This document shows positions 43,475 through 56,010 of a DNA stretch of 64,000 nt, one piece after another. The translations under genes and the position numbers were made by a program. Location: contig CM055869.1 in NCBI GenBank assembly GCA_029582165.1, forward strand, positions 58,539,518-58,603,517, given 5' to 3'. Source of the stretch: Portulaca oleracea. Its lineage: Eukaryota > Streptophyta > Magnoliopsida > Caryophyllales > Portulacaceae. The stretch's first letter is position 1. Every line of letters starts with the position of its first letter. The notes under the pieces were generated by a model. It did not search any database. It had not been told where the DNA came from and saw nothing but the letters and a program-made list of their open reading frames with translations.

Positions 43475-46400
43475 TTAGTTTCTTTGGAAATCATAGGATC
43501 TCTCAAGCTTCCCCATAATAGCATTCTTGAAGTTGATAGCCTCTTGCACTTGTGAGCAAGACCTCTGCATCTTGACCCCACTGAGGCTGCTCCTGGCCTC
43601 CATCATCTCGGTCAGGGTCAGCCTCTTCCTCGACCCGGGCCCAGATCTGGGCTCGGGCCTCTGCTTCGGAGCGCTCTGGGACCGCCTCACCTTCGCCCGG
43701 AACGACTGCGTGTTCGCCATGTAGTTCGGGTGCTGGTGGTGGGTCCCGCCACCGTCGTATTCCGGCCCAATAGGCCCACTCATCACGTATTGGTGGTGGG
43801 CCGGGAGGTGGGGCCGGGTGTAGAAGTAGCCGTGGTGGTGGTCCCCACAGACGCTCTTCGAGGGGGTCACCGGGCCTGGGTTGGCGAAGCGGGGGGTGCT
43901 GTGGGCCGTGGACGAGTAGCGGCAGCACTCGTCCCCGGCTAGAGGGCCCCACTGGTCCTGGTCGTGGTGCCAGGCTGGCATGGGGATCGACAGACGGGGA
44001 GGGTAGAACGGGTCGTGATCCCCACCATAATGGTCGGGCAACGGGCCGGGCCCAGAATTGGACCTCCAGGCCCGGGAGGATCGGGGCCGGCCCGGGTCAA
44101 CCTCGACAATCTTGGGTGGCATGTCTTCGGTGATCGGGTGGATGGTACGGCTCTGGTCGAAGGAGGCCGATAGCCTCCTGCTGTGTGAGGATGCTGCACC
44201 TTGTTCACTTCTTGTGTCATCGAACATTTCCTAAAAAAAGAAAAGAAAAATCAATTCATATCAAGTACTATATATTATCCTATTAATTTTATAGGATGAA
44301 TCGGTATACAAATTAACAGTCAATTTTAAGAAGATCGAGACGACACTTCTATAAAACTGGAGGAAGGAGGGAGTATTATCTATGGTTATGGGATGCACTT
44401 CAATTTTATAAAATTTAGCTATTAATTATCATGTACTATAATATAATATAAAATTAATATTACTAAATTTGTCGTAAAAAATTTGTTCATGACTATTTGG
44501 ATTTACCCGCTATAAAATCTGTCGTAAAAAATGAAAAATATTTAGAAACAAAGGACTCAAATATATTGATTAACATTCGAAAATTTAAAGCAAATTAGTA
44601 TTTGGATTTACCCTCTACAAAATAAAAATAGGAAACAAAGGACAAAAAGTACAGTGTCTCATTGGCAGTAACCCGAAGAAGGTAAAAATAACAGGGTGTG
44701 GAATTTAACTAGGTAAAACACCAAAAAAAAACTCACCAATAGCATAGTACATATTATTTTACCATATTCCATACGTGACTATAATTTTTGAGGTGACTGT
44801 CGTACACAATAATCTGTCGTGAAAAATGAAATAAGTAAAAATGACTGGACCACATATGCGACGGACCACATATGTATGTGGTGACCGAGTGACTGTCCCC
44901 ATCATTTAAGTTTATGTACTTCACATCAATGCATGATCACTTGATCCACAATCTAAGATTATCTTATTTTTCTTCAAAATAAATTCGGTTCATAAATTCA
45001 AAATAAGTTAAGAATAAGTTCAGTTCGGAGTAAAAGGAGAAGAATAAGTATGAAAGTACTCTCTTCTTTCAAAATGATAGGGTATATCTGTATATTGGGA
45101 GGTTGAGTTTATTGTTTTGATTCAAAAAGCAAACTAAAACTACTTTCATATTGTAATTCATTGTGATTATCTCCATTGTAATTTTTAGTAAAGTATCATT
45201 CTAATGACGGTAATTTCATATTGTAACTCATTGTGATTTGTAAGTAATTAACGGTCAAAATTTTGTGTGTCAATTAATTTGAGACGGAGGGAGTAACATT
45301 TATCAATCGTGCGATGTAACTACCTAGATACATCACTTGTATAAACTTTTTTTAACAAAATCATCAATTAATATTAATTACAAAAATTCATATAAATATA
45401 TCACTATTACGAAACTCATCAATATTTTTCAAATCATCAATTTTTTTAAAAAACATTACATAAAAAATCAATATACCTCAATACATGTGAGGTAGGTGGA
45501 CGGTATAATTTGCCATCATCTAGCCTTTAAGTAACATATTAAATTTTTTGTCAAAAAATAACCTTTAAAATTTTCATATTTCAGCAATTATTCATATTCT
45601 ACCACATCATTTCACATTAATCAGCTAGCTGAACTATTAAATTTTACTAACAGTAAAATTTATGGATGAGGAAGTATTAAAAAGAGAAAAATAAGTTAAT
45701 TACCATAGATCTTCGAGCTCTGAAGTCTTGGTGGTGAGAGAAGTATGGAGATTGAATATGGGCTTGGGCTTGGGCTTGGGCTTGGGCCTGGGTTCTTTTG
45801 GACCTGACAGTAGCTTGGGCCCTAATGAGTGCTTGCATACCATGAAGTGTTGCAGTTGCTTGTTTTCTCACCAAGTAGCCTCTCACTAGTGCTTGTATCT
45901 TCACTAGCCCCTTCAATGCCCTCAGTGCTTTTCTTGCCTTCATTTTTTCAAATTACCCAAAATTGTAACAACTAAATTTGTTATAATGAAAATTGAAGCA
46001 AAAACTTGAAAATGTTTGCCATGACTAATAAATTCTAGTATAAGACTATCTCACGTAAATTTTTTGCGAGACAGTCTTCTATCATTATAACATTTTCAAT
46101 ATTTTACAATGACTGATGCTCTTCATTGCTTAATAATTATCATTTTTAAGTTTAGAGAAAATTTGAAGAGAATAATAGTCAATTGATATATTAACAAGAA
46201 TATTTCTACATAGATTATACAATAGTGTTGAAAATGATAAAAGTAGAAGACAAATTTAGTAAAACAGTCATTAATATTAGTGATAGATATTGTGAGAAAT
46301 AAAGAGTTAGTTAAAATTAAAGATACTGTGAAAATGGAGGCAATAATAATTAAATAAAACAATTTGACATCTTCCCATTAAATATTAGTGTTATGTAGAG

Positions 46401-46949
46401 AAAAATTCATGCAAATGCCAGTAAAACCAATCAAAACAACTTTTTTTTTTTTATGGAACAATCAAAATAACTTGATTCATGGTAAATTTAGACAACATAT
46501 TTTAAAAATTAATAAATAAACACAAAACAAAAGGCCATATTTACCAGATAACCACGGAAGGTCGTTTGAATTTTAACCGCGGCCCATTTTTCCGTCCCTC
46601 CACCGCCACCACCGCCGCCGCTGGCGGCATGAATCACATTACCGCGACCGTGGCTAGTGAGCCGGACCACCGCGACGGCGGCTTGCGCGGCGGCGACGGC
46701 TGCATCGGCGGCGGCCGCGGTGGCGGCGGCGACGGCGATGGCGTGCTTGCTCTGGTCCTTCTCGGAGTCCGCGTAGTACGACTTCAGCCACGGCGCCTCC
46801 GGAGCCCTAACTCCGGCGGAGGAATCCCTGCCGGAGTCGCCGAAGCTCGGCCGTTTCCGGTCGCCGGAGCTCGGGTTCTGCTGGTGGTCCTTGGTGGTGT
46901 TATTCTTTATTCCGAAAATGCCCTTCAGCCACCTCGTTGCCTTTCCCAT
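43475..46949 (-). CDS. IQ67-domain (IQD) calmodulin-binding protein, 3 exons
   Basis: Minus-strand exons 46949-46545, 45937-45704 and 44230-43475; borders GT-AG, 464 residues. It starts [13 protein letters not shown], the basic N-terminus typical of IQDs, then [20 protein letters not shown]. The IQ67 domain spans the exon 1/2 border ([13 protein letters not shown] then [20 protein letters not shown] and [12 protein letters not shown]), with the phase-0 intron at the position conserved in the family. Exon 3 has [14 protein letters not shown], a DUF4005-type stretch ([21 protein letters not shown]) and the tail [21 protein letters not shown]. IQDs bind calmodulin and microtubules and act as scaffolds in cell-shape control. 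The tail and N-terminus suggest the IQD22-25 group, a memory-based assignment. Exon 1 encodes an eight-Gly run and exon 2 a [10 protein letters not shown] run. A (CT)n leader lies a few bases upstream of the ATG. Confidence 0.93.
45059..45293. mobile_element. Stowaway MITE in intron 2 of the IQD gene
   Basis: CTCTCTTCTTTCAAAATGATAG / inverse CTCCCTCCGTCTCAAATTAATTG, TA on both sides; 235 bp. Confidence 0.7.
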
Positions 46950-46952
46950 TTT

Positions 46953-46953
<1 letters not shown>

Positions 46954-47000
<47 letters not shown>
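46954..47000 (-). repeat. (CT)n tract in the IQD 5' leader
   Basis: About 23 CT units on the coding strand, ending five bases before the ATG at 46949. Confidence 0.88.
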
Positions 47001-47003
<3 letters not shown>

Positions 47004-47163
47004 TGTTGAGCTCAAAATGTGAGCCTTTGAAAAAGTTTGAATTGGGGGAAGAGGAAGACTGAAAGACTGGAAAAAATGGACCACCCAAGTGGGTAAAATA
47101 AAGGGAAATTTAAATGGGAGAAAAATATAATAATTTGAAATTTTGTTGATTTTTAAAATAATA

Positions 47164-47390
47164 CTATCCTCCATGTCCCACATTAATCGTCATTTTGTTG
47201 ATTATTATGATTTTCAATATAAGTTTTTTATTGATAATTTTTTATATAAATATTTTATTAACAATTGCAATGTTATAATTTTATGATAATATTTTTTTGT
47301 TACGTATCTAATAGTAGTAATTTTATGTAATAAGTCATTATATATTTTGAAAAATTTATGGTTAATTTTTTTAGGCTTGACTATCTCCAT
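47164..47390. mobile_element. Stowaway-like MITE upstream of the IQD gene, right end decayed
   Basis: TA-CTATCCTCCATGTCCCACATTAATCGTC at the left, with the interior ATTATAATTTTATGATAATATTTTTTTGTTACG shared with other Stowaways of the window (for example 42698-42951). Confidence 0.6.
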
Positions 47391-47638
47391 CCCAAAATGT
47401 TTGTTACTGTAACTATTTTCATTGTCCCAATTTGTTGGTAACCTTTACGATTTCGAGAACGATCATTCCCTTTTTACCATTGATAAATAAATTTATTTAT
47501 CACCTTTTATAATTTCAACAACTATCATTCTAAATTAATATATGGACAATATTGACAAGTCACAATTTTTTTTATCCCAATTTTCAATGTACTAGACTTT
47601 TAAAAATAGTTACTTTGACGAAAAAAATGGGATGGAGG
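47391..47638. mobile_element. Stowaway MITE
   Basis: Left ATCTCCATCCCAAAATGTTTG and right inverse ACCTCCATCCCATTTTTTTC, with TA at the right end; adjacent to the previous element. Confidence 0.7.
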
Positions 47639-47639
47639 T

Positions 47640-48508
47640 ATTAATTCTTATGTAAAACCATCTCACCACAAATTTTATATAAGACATACAACTTTACAGT
47701 GACGATCTATGAATCTAGGGGTAACTAACAATCTATTTGGCCTAACTCTGATAAAAGTTATTAATCGATAAATTATTAGTCACATTCTATAAGTGTAAGA
47801 AGTTCATATCATAATAAATTTACGTGAAATGGTCTTTTATTGAAATTTAGATTGTTTAAAACAAGAAAAAGGGTAGAAAAAAAATAATGAGTCAGAAGAA
47901 ACAAACTGTCATGAGCCTCGTGAGGAATTTTTAGGCTAGGAGACAAAATGATACGAATTATAAAACCAAATAATTGTGGAATAGAGACGTTATGGACTTA
48001 TAAATTCCCCATAATAAATTATAATTTGGGGTCAGAATGTGCTTTAATTAATTATGTTTGGAAGAAAATTAATTACATTGCGGAAGGTTTGAATAAATTG
48101 TGATGTAAACGTTGCAGAGGAATACTTTCAAATCTGTAACGCTTGCAGGGAGCCAATAAGAAACTCAGAATAATTATTTTCTGTTTCCCTTTTTTTTGTT
48201 TGGGTAAATCTGTAAATAATAATGGGAATTTAATTTTTGGAGGGGAAATGACATTGCAGAGAAAGACACTTAGGATTCTAATTAATTTCTTCAAGACTAA
48301 TCTGACAATCTCGTGAAAATCCTTAACATTTTCTCTGCTATATTTTCGAAAAAATAAATAATAATAAAGTGTTCAAGTTTGAAGAAAATTAATTATTGAT
48401 TCAAATTTGTCTTATGTAGGGTTTATGTTTTATCAACTTTCTTGAGTTCACATTGAAAAGACCATTTGTGATTATTCACTTTAAGGATTCTAAAAAATGA
48501 ATAACTAA
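47640..48508. other. AT-rich intergenic stretch
   Basis: No coding signal or transposon ends recognised. Confidence 0.45.
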
Positions 48509-48707
48509 GGCTCTCGATTACATGCAAGTAATCACAGAAATTGTGGTAGGTTATTGGTATGTGGATAGGTAAGGAGAGAGAATGTAAAAAGTAGAGGAGA
48601 AAAGTGAGGAGAGAAAAAAGTAATGATTTGTGTTAAATTGTGGTGAGTTGTAATGAGCTGCGGTATCTTTGTAGATCTGCAGATTTCAAACCATGAAAAA
48701 CGAGGCC
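48509..48707. mobile_element. Tourist-like MITE, reverse orientation
   Basis: GGCTCTCGATTACATG at the left and inverse GGCCTCGTTTTTCATGG at the right, with TAA on both sides (48506-48508, 48708-48710). The interior GTAAAAAGTAGAGGAGAAAAG is the inverse of that in 31762-31980. Confidence 0.78.
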
Positions 48708-48719
48708 TAATTGGGGTTT

Positions 48720-49600
48720 AGGGTTTAAAGGTGATGATAGTTAAAACAATACATAGACATAGGTTGATGTGGTTTCTAATAATGTGGATGATAACGATAA
48801 AATTGTTAGCCGAGTTTTGAGATTAAGGGTGATGATTGTCAGAACAATGCATAACATTGATTGTGATTTTTAATAATTTCGATGATAATGACAAAATCAT
48901 TTCTAATTTTTTGTTTATTGGTTTCAATCGCCCACCCTACATTACAAAAGATCATATATGAATCATGCCTTGTTAGTTATGTTGCTACATACAATGAAAC
49001 TGCATGAGTGAAGAATGAGATTATTCCTCAATTCGGCCTAGGAAAATTAAGGAGTTTAGAAATTTGTCAGGATGTAGGCACTCTCGGTCTAGGAGGTTAA
49101 TAGGCAGATGATAATCTAGAGGATGACTCTTATTCTGTTGAATTACACACTGATCTTCCCCCTTTTTTCTAGGAGTTTTTGTCTCCGAATGTCAAAGTAC
49201 TAATGAAGCAAAAAAAAAAAACAAAACAAAAAAAAAGAGAAACTAATGTTGAAGACCAAGTGACACTTGATGAAACAAGTAATTGGAGACTTGGAGTTGT
49301 CATTCAATCAAGGAATTTGAGCTACAAAGATGGAAGGAAACAACTTGGTGCAAAGTACAAAACCATTTGGTAAACCGAAAGAATCCGATTAGAGCACCCA
49401 CACCAGTGAGGAATAAGGTAGCATGTAGAATTGTAGAGATTGGTTGTGACATGAACTTCTTGAATACTAACATAAGAAACAATGAAGCATTTTAAGAAAA
49501 AGTCGCAAAAATGAAGAAATGTTCAGTTGAAGTACTATATCTCAAAGGGATGGTAGGATTATATATAGTTGTGTGTGTGAGGTTATTGATGTGTAGTCTA
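48720..49600. other. Intergenic stretch with an unassigned open frame
   Basis: A plus-strand frame from 49202 (M..KKKTKQKKRETNVEDQVTLDETSNWRLG) runs to TAA at 49371-49373. It is lysine-rich around an A-tract and matches nothing I recognise; it may be a transposon fragment. Confidence 0.35.
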
Positions 49601-49604
49601 ATAT

Positions 49605-49942
49605 GGCCCCTTTCTTTTCCGTGCTTGGTTGATTGTGGATCCACACCGCACCACACTTTTCAAATTTCCATCACAATTCACCACACCGTAGCATTTCTTT
49701 TTTTATTAAAACTTAAAACTTTTTACCACAACCCACCTACCATAATTTATTTTTTCTACCATTTCTCTTTTTATTAAAACTTAAAACTTTTCACCCAACC
49801 CACTTACCATAATTTATTTTTTTCAATTTAAAATTAAAATATATGAACCTACCTACCATAATTTTCATTACAACCTACCACAATCCACCGTACTTTTCAA
49901 AATTACACCACACCGCACCGCAACCAACCACAAAAAAAGAGT
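49605..49942. repeat. Tourist-like MITE, degraded
   Basis: GGCCCCTTTCTTTTCCGTG at the left; CACACCGCACCGC repeats at both ends; internal duplication of TTTCTTTTTTTATTAAAACTTAAAACTTTT (about 49694 and 49764). Confidence 0.5.
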
Positions 49943-49944
49943 GT

Positions 49945-49976
<32 letters not shown>

Positions 49977-50184
49977 GAATGGATAACATGAGCATGGACC
50001 TTATATAAGCATGCGAGCATCAAAGCATTTCTGGCGGATATCAAGTATTATTTTCATGGACATCAAATATGAATGGTACATGAAGTTAGATATTTGATGT
50101 CCATGAAAACAATACTTAATATTCGTCGGAAATGCTTTGATCCTCACATATTCATATAAGGTCCATGCTCATGTGATCTATTCT
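49977..50184. mobile_element. Foldback element bounded by (TA)n
   Basis: Arms of about 95 bases pair almost fully: CATGAGCATGGACCTTATAT, GATCAAAGCATTTC and TTTTCATGGACATCAAATAT appear in both orientations around a loop near 50070-50085. (TA)n tracts lie directly outside on both sides (about 49955-49976 and 50185-50205). Confidence 0.78.
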
Positions 50185-50522
50185 ATATATATATATATAT
50201 ATATTCGCCATTTTAATTTCCACAATTAATATACTTAAGTGCTCTAATATAATACAAAAGGCACATTCAAAATTTGAATTCTACAAGGATGATTTGTCTC
50301 ATGCATAAATTCTCGTAAGGACATAACGATATTTGCATGTATTCATGTTGCAAGGGCCCTTGACATGACATGTAAGGATATACTCATTCAACATTTGTTT
50401 CTTTCAACGGAGTTTGTATATATCATACATAACACGTTAATCATTTCACCCATTTGTTAGTTCTTGCTCTTCTTAATTGTATAATTAGTTCAGTCTTATA
50501 AGTGATAGTTTGATCACTACTA

Positions 50523-50684
50523 CTCCATCCATTCCATATTAATTATCGTTTTTGGAAATAGTGCAGTCAAATTTTAAAAAATTTGACCATAAATTTCTCA
50601 GTTATTATGTAAGAAAATATCAATCAAAAAATGATATTGGAAACCGTGAAGATCAAAACTATAATAATTATGAAACGGAGAGAG
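50523..50684. mobile_element. Stowaway MITE, short
   Basis: CTCCATCCATTCCATATTAATTATCG / inverse CTCTCTCCGTTTCATAATTATTATAG, TA on both sides; 162 bp. Confidence 0.72.
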
Positions 50685-50869
50685 TAAAATACAGTATTGA
50701 TCAAAGTGAAAAATATAATTTGAGAATATGAGAAGATGTTGGTCATCCATGTTATATTTGACATTCAATAATATTTTTATCCATGGAGATTGTATATTAT
50801 ATATATATTTTTTTATGGAGTTTTTTTAAGGCTTATTTTTTTAAAAAGATTATTGTTGAATAGTGTTAT

Positions 50870-51830
50870 GAATGTTTACCGATATTAGTAATTGTTGATC
50901 AGTAAGAATGAATGTTGACCATTGTTGATCGTTGATGGTGGACCGAGACCTTGGAGGCGTATTTGGGTCATTGTTGGGTGTGACATTCACTTCAAGTGGG
51001 ACCCCGAACCATGGGAGTGGAGCTACGGGTTCTCATCGGGACCTACTTCGGGCCTTTAAAAGGGTTTGGAGTCTTTCGGAAAGAATAAACGGAAAAGGGT
51101 CAACGTGGGTTGTTGGAATGGCCGTGCCTTCACTCTTTGGGTCATAACTCCTTCAATATAACTCCAATAGGTCTCAAATTTTGGGAACTTAAAGTACACA
51201 CCGAACGCTTTCCATCGATATATTATGGCCCTAAAACGAAGCCCGAATGAAGAAGTTATGCATGTTTGAAATCGACAGGAAAAACTTCCCAGAATGCGGT
51301 CGCGCCCGCGACGCATGGGTCACGTCCGGGACCTTCTTTTGCCCAGATGACGCTGCTGCATCCAGAAGGACGTCGCACCGTCCATTGCGTAAGCGCCGCG
51401 ACAGTTCGCGCCGGCCATGACAGTTCGCTGGCCACATGACAGCCCGCTGCCGCCACGACGCTCATGTGCGTGTTTTTTTGTGTGCTAAATGTTGTGTTTT
51501 ACTATTTTACCCCCATTAGTATAAATACCTCCCTTAACTTATTTTCTAGGGAGTTTTTGCTGAATATGAACATGATGCTTAAGCGTTGTTAGGGTTTCTC
51601 CCTTGTTCTCTCAAAAATCTTGTTATCTTTGTCCAATCAAGTTTGGTGGTGATTCAAGTCACTCCTTTAGTGATTATTTAGTGGATTACCTTGGATAATC
51701 ATGGTGGGGTGTTAGGCCTAGAGTTGTGGTTCTCCTTGCTCAAGGTCATATCCAACATTTGGGTGTTCAAGACTCTTGTTCTTGTTGAATATAGATCATC
51801 CATCATCACTCAAGCTAATCTTCATCCATC
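50870..51830 (+). mobile_element. LTR-like module with promoter, boundaries uncertain
   Basis: A GC-rich block (50935-51470), unlike its surroundings, is followed by TAGTATAAATACCTCCC (TATA box, about 51518-51535). A leader with TTAGGGTTTCTCCCTTGTTCTCTC comes next, and then repeated GTGATT.AGT motifs. This layout is that of an LTR retrotransposon promoter (probably Ty3/gypsy). No TG..CA ends, PBS or coding domain could be fixed, so it may be a solo LTR. Confidence 0.45.
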
Positions 51831-51839
51831 CACGCGACG

Positions 51840-52470
51840 GTAACGCTCAACTTTTCCACCTTTATCCATCATATCCACACTTTACCAATTTATCTACGAT
51901 ATCCACGCAACCGCAACTCATCAATCTATCTGCATCCGCAAAAGGAACATGGCCCACATCTAATCGCACTAACCATATTTTTCAAATTTAACCGTAATCA
52001 TCAATAATCAACTAAAGAAAAGAAAATGACACCCTAGCTAACTCCACTTTCTTCATGTGTGGAAAATGGATGTGTAGTACATGTATGGAAAAAGGATGTG
52101 TAGCAATTATATAAGGTAGGTTTATAGAGTGGTGCTAACAATAAGTTTGTCAAGTTTTGAGGTTTCAATCTTACAAGCTGTCTTTCCCATTCCATCCACT
52201 AATTGGACCAACCAAAATAGTTCTAACATAATGGTCCATCATACATACATATCCCTATCAAGAAAAATATTCTGTTTCATCTCTTTTATTGTTTTATTCT
52301 TCACATTATGATTCAAAATTCTATGGCTACATATACACCATAGCCTTTGAAAGGCAATAGGGATTATTAAATGCTAGTTACCAACCTTTTCCTTATGAGC
52401 AAAACAAGTGTTTGAAATTTAACCAACCTTCTCCTTGAATTTTATTAGATTTTTACCGATAACAAGAATA
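51840..52470. other. Intergenic stretch
   Basis: No coding signal seen. An ATGTGTGGAAAA / ATGTATGGAAAAAGGATGTGTAG near-duplicate occurs at about 52055-52100. Confidence 0.45.
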
Positions 52471-52473
52471 TTA

Positions 52474-53060
52474 GAGTTAATTACATTTACCCTATCTGAC
52501 TTATGTGGTAATAATTTTTGCACCCCCGACATTTGAGAAATAATTTTCACCCTATCTGACATTTAAGTGGTCATAAATTTAAAGCCCCTCATGTATGTCG
52601 TAATTGGTTTTTTATTGACTTTTCCGGTGAACTGTAAAAAAATAAATATGAAGTGACCTTTATACCCTTGTTACTATTTCCTTTACTTTCAATTAAATGT
52701 GAAATGACTTTTGTACCCTCAGTATTAATTGTTATGGCATTTTAAAACCCAACCACTCCACTGATTCCTCTCTTCGACCCTCCCCATACAGAAAATGAAA
52801 ACCTAATCCCTCCCAAACCACCATGTCTGTCTTCTACTCTCCAACATAGTCGTTTCCTTCTCAAATTAAAGGGCAACATTGTAATTTCACATAGTGATAT
52901 AGGGGTATTATTGTATTTTTCCATTTCTAATGACAAGTTACCGGGTTATAACACTAAAAATCACTTTCACTAAATGTTAGGTAGAGTGAAAATTATTTCC
53001 CAAATGTCGAGTGTACAAAAATTATTACCGCATATGTCGGGTGTCCAAATTTTGCTACTA
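52474..53060. mobile_element. Mutator-like long-TIR element, copy 1 (right end decayed)
   Basis: Left arm GAGTTAATTACATTTACCCTATCTGAC..GTGGTAATAATTTTTGCACCC; right arm inverse containing CCCGACATATGCGGTAATAATTTTTG and GAAATAATTTTCACTCTACC. Closely related to 62474-63033. The last about 20 bases of the right terminus are replaced. The interior (52740-52860) is C-rich and differs from copy 2. Confidence 0.75.
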
Positions 53061-53391
53061 GATTTCACTACTTCATTTTCTTATTTGGATAAGAAATTCG
53101 TGTGAGGTGGACTATAGTTATTATCAATAATTTGATGCTTATTTTTTTTACCCGATTAATATATAACAATTATCCCGGATATATAGAGGCACAATAGACT
53201 ATATTTTAACCTTTTTTGAAAGTAAAAACAATCTCATAGATATAATCAAGATATTCATAGGGAAAAAAATCATTCATCATGATATACATGATATATGTCC
53301 CTTTTTTCTTCTTCTTTTGTGTCCTAAAGTTCAAGATAAATCTACATACTCTGAATATTAATATTAATATTATTATTGTTATTATTTATTA

Positions 53392-53646
53392 CTCCCTCCA
53401 TTCTATATTAGTTATTTGTTAATGTCATTAATTTTTCAACATATATAATCTTCTAGTATACGAAAGTATTATCATTAGATTTATAACAAAAAATATTACA
53501 CCAACAACAACAACAACTTCACAAGGAAAACATGTTTAACTAAAAATATTGTCATAAAAATATAATGTAATTTTTTAATAAAATATGTTATAAAAAAATT
53601 TAATTAAAGAAGGATTTTGGACAATTAATATGAAATTGAGGAACTA
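53392..53646. mobile_element. Stowaway MITE
   Basis: TA-CTCCCTCCATTCTATATTAG at the left; right inverse AGTTCCTCAATTTCATATTAATTG. Confidence 0.7.
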
Positions 53647-54129
53647 CTTATTATTTATCATTTTTATTATTTTTATTTATGATTTGTGGGACTTATCATT
53701 AGTGGGTTTGAATTGAAAAGATGCTTTTGGCCCATTTTTTGCTGTTGATCTCCAGAATTATGTACTGTATATTTACAGAGATAATTATCCCTGAATTTCT
53801 CAGTCTCCAATTACCATCACAGTTCAGTTGCTTCTTCCTACAGAAAAAAGGACTTAAAAAGATGAAGGGGGTAGAAAAAAGGGGTCACTGTTTAGGTAGA
53901 ATCTACTTTTTTAGCTTCTGAGATCTGCACTGAAATCAGCTTTTATGGTGGCATTGGTGTGCATTTTGCAGATAGATTTGACACAAGAGTTATTTGCCTA
54001 GGATTAAGTTAGGTTCGGTAAAGTAAGAAAAAGAAAGATAACGATAAAATTTTGATTTTGATTTGAATGTTTTTTAAATAATCGAATAACGTAAGGTAAT
54101 GTTAGGTAGGTAAGGATAAACATAACTTA

Positions 54130-54317
54130 GGCTATGTTCTTTGGATAGGTTACACTAACATATTCAATCCAATTTAATCCAAACTTATCCAAACCTAGCT
54201 TACACAATTTTCCAAAAAAACATTAACTCTAAAAACACAATTCCCTAAAAAAATTATCATAACTTATCAAATCCAATCCATCTAAACCTGATTTTAACAA
54301 ATCCAAAGAAGAGGGCC
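54130..54317. mobile_element. Tourist-like MITE
   Basis: GGCTATGTTCTTTGGAT / inverse GGCCCTCTTCTTTGGAT, TTA on both sides (54127-54129, 54318-54320); 188 bp. Confidence 0.83.
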
Positions 54318-54359
54318 TTACTAACCTAAAAAAACAGGGCATCAGTCAAGTTTTTGTTA

Positions 54360-54860
54360 TAAATAGAGGCGGGTTACGGGTCGGGGTAATATCAAGTTCA
54401 TATAATCATGTGGTGCTTGTATTTCGGGTTCGAGGTAAATAAACTAAATATAGACGATGTAATTTCGGTTTCGAGAAAACCCAACGGTTTATAACTGCGA
54501 CATTTTTTCGTTTTTTTCTTTCAAAAAAATTGTCTCTAAATACGATTTTTTGCAAACATACATAATGAAATACGATTATCTTCAAGTAATGATAGATTAT
54601 TGTAAATGTTTCAACTTAAATTAGAGAAATAGCAAATGGATGAGCTGTGCTTATAATTTAATAGTCGTGAATTCCAACGAAAAATCACAAATTCTAATAG
54701 CGTTGAACTTAAAAGATAAAATTTTGGGTCAAATGGTCGGGTCGGGTTTAACCTGCTAATTTGCAAGTTTTTCGGGTTTGGGTCGATCGAGAAAATCATG
54801 TTTCAGACCCAAGAATTTTCGGACGGGTTCGTGTCGAGTCAAAAGTTGACAAGTCTAATT
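54360..54860. repeat. GGGTCGGG-type repeats
   Basis: Two degenerate blocks (about 54360-54480 and 54720-54850) with GGGTTACGGGTCGGGG and GGTCGGGTCGGGTTTAACC; same family as 2960-3130. Confidence 0.5.
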
Positions 54861-54871
54861 ATAAACTATTG

Positions 54872-55092
54872 ATGCCTTTGATTGTTTCTTGGAAAAAAAT
54901 TTGCGGGAAAAAATACTTTCGGAATTTTTTTCCCTAATCCTTTATTGGAAAACTGTTTAATGAGTTTGAGAATGAAATAATGGTTTATGCATTAAAACTT
55001 TTTCATCTATTAAAACAACCGAACATTTCAAATTTTAACAACATGGAACAGTTGGCTGATTTTCTTAGAAAGATTTTAGGACCAAACACTCC
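54872..55092. repeat. GCGTTTGGT-family MITE, diverged
   Basis: TGCCTTTGATTGTTTCTTGG at the left and AGATTTTAGGACCAAACACTC at the right; interior ATGAGTTTGAGAATGAAATAATG resembles the intron 9 copy. Confidence 0.5.
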
Positions 55093-55811
55093 CTATATCT
55101 TACATTGTGTAATGCTTGGTTCTCATATTGACAATGCTTTGTTTTTTTTTTTGGTGTAAGGAGATACTCTCAAAAGTATAAAATTATTTATGTGTGGTTA
55201 ATCATTTTTCTAAGCAATACATTTCAAATTTGATCCCAACCATCCCATGTTTATTTGCAATTTCACATGAGGTTCAGATAACTTAATTTCTCATGCATCC
55301 AATAGCACATGTTAATTCAAATTTATAGTTATAACATATTTATCGTCGTATATAAAGCGATTATTTGATTGTCAATGTTTTTCCATAAACTTGTTAGCTT
55401 TTCAAGTTGACAAAACTTTCTTATATTTGATTGTAAAATAAAGATAACAAAATTTTTGAGTGGTGTTCAAAATTTTCCCATGATTCATGGGAAAACTAAA
55501 CTTTCCCAAGGGAGAGTTTGGAAAGTTTTTTCCCCCATGTAAAAGTGAAACTATTTATAATGCAGCTTCTCAAAATATCCCTTAAAATTATTTTATAAAT
55601 TTAATAAATAACAATAATCCGATCATTTTAAATAATTTTTCCTACCAACTTTCCCATATTTTTAAATATAAACCATCCCCATAAAAAAAATCAAGAAATT
55701 ACAAGCTTTACTGGAAAGATTTCCTAGAATACATTTTCTGAAAAAGAATAAAACGCACCATTTCATTTTTTTACCCTTCATATCAGTAGAAACTAACTTC
55801 ATTATATTTAA

Positions 55812-56010
55812 TGAGATGTTTGGTTGAGAAACTTTCCTGCGAAAGTTGGTGAACCTTAGGAAAAAGTTTCCATAATATATAGAAAAGTATGCCCATTATT
55901 TCCCTCACAATCTCAGGACAAAGTTTCCCAAGGGAGGTTAGGAGAAATCTTTCCCGAAAAAGGTTTTTTTCTAAAAAAGTCTTTCTTGAAAAACTAACAA
56001 AATCACCATA
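55812..56010. repeat. GCGTTTGGT-family MITE, diverged
   Basis: GAGATGTTTGGTTGAGAAACTTTCC followed by GGGAGGTTAGGAGAAATCTTTCCC; a second rearranged piece is at 55475-55545. Confidence 0.45.

Noticed and set aside
43503..44173. Long open frames in other phases and on the opposite strand of IQD exon 3
   Set aside because: Shadows of the GC-rich IQD coding exon; only the frame with the DUF4005-type motif is conserved.
46566..46955. Plus-strand frame of 129 codons opposite IQD exon 1
   Set aside because: Mirror of the Ala/Gly-rich coding exon, no independent promoter or domain.
49202..49373. Lysine-rich frame with KKKTKQKKRE
   Set aside because: Starts in an A-tract; no match recognised and no promoter or splice context. 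Kept only as an unassigned note.
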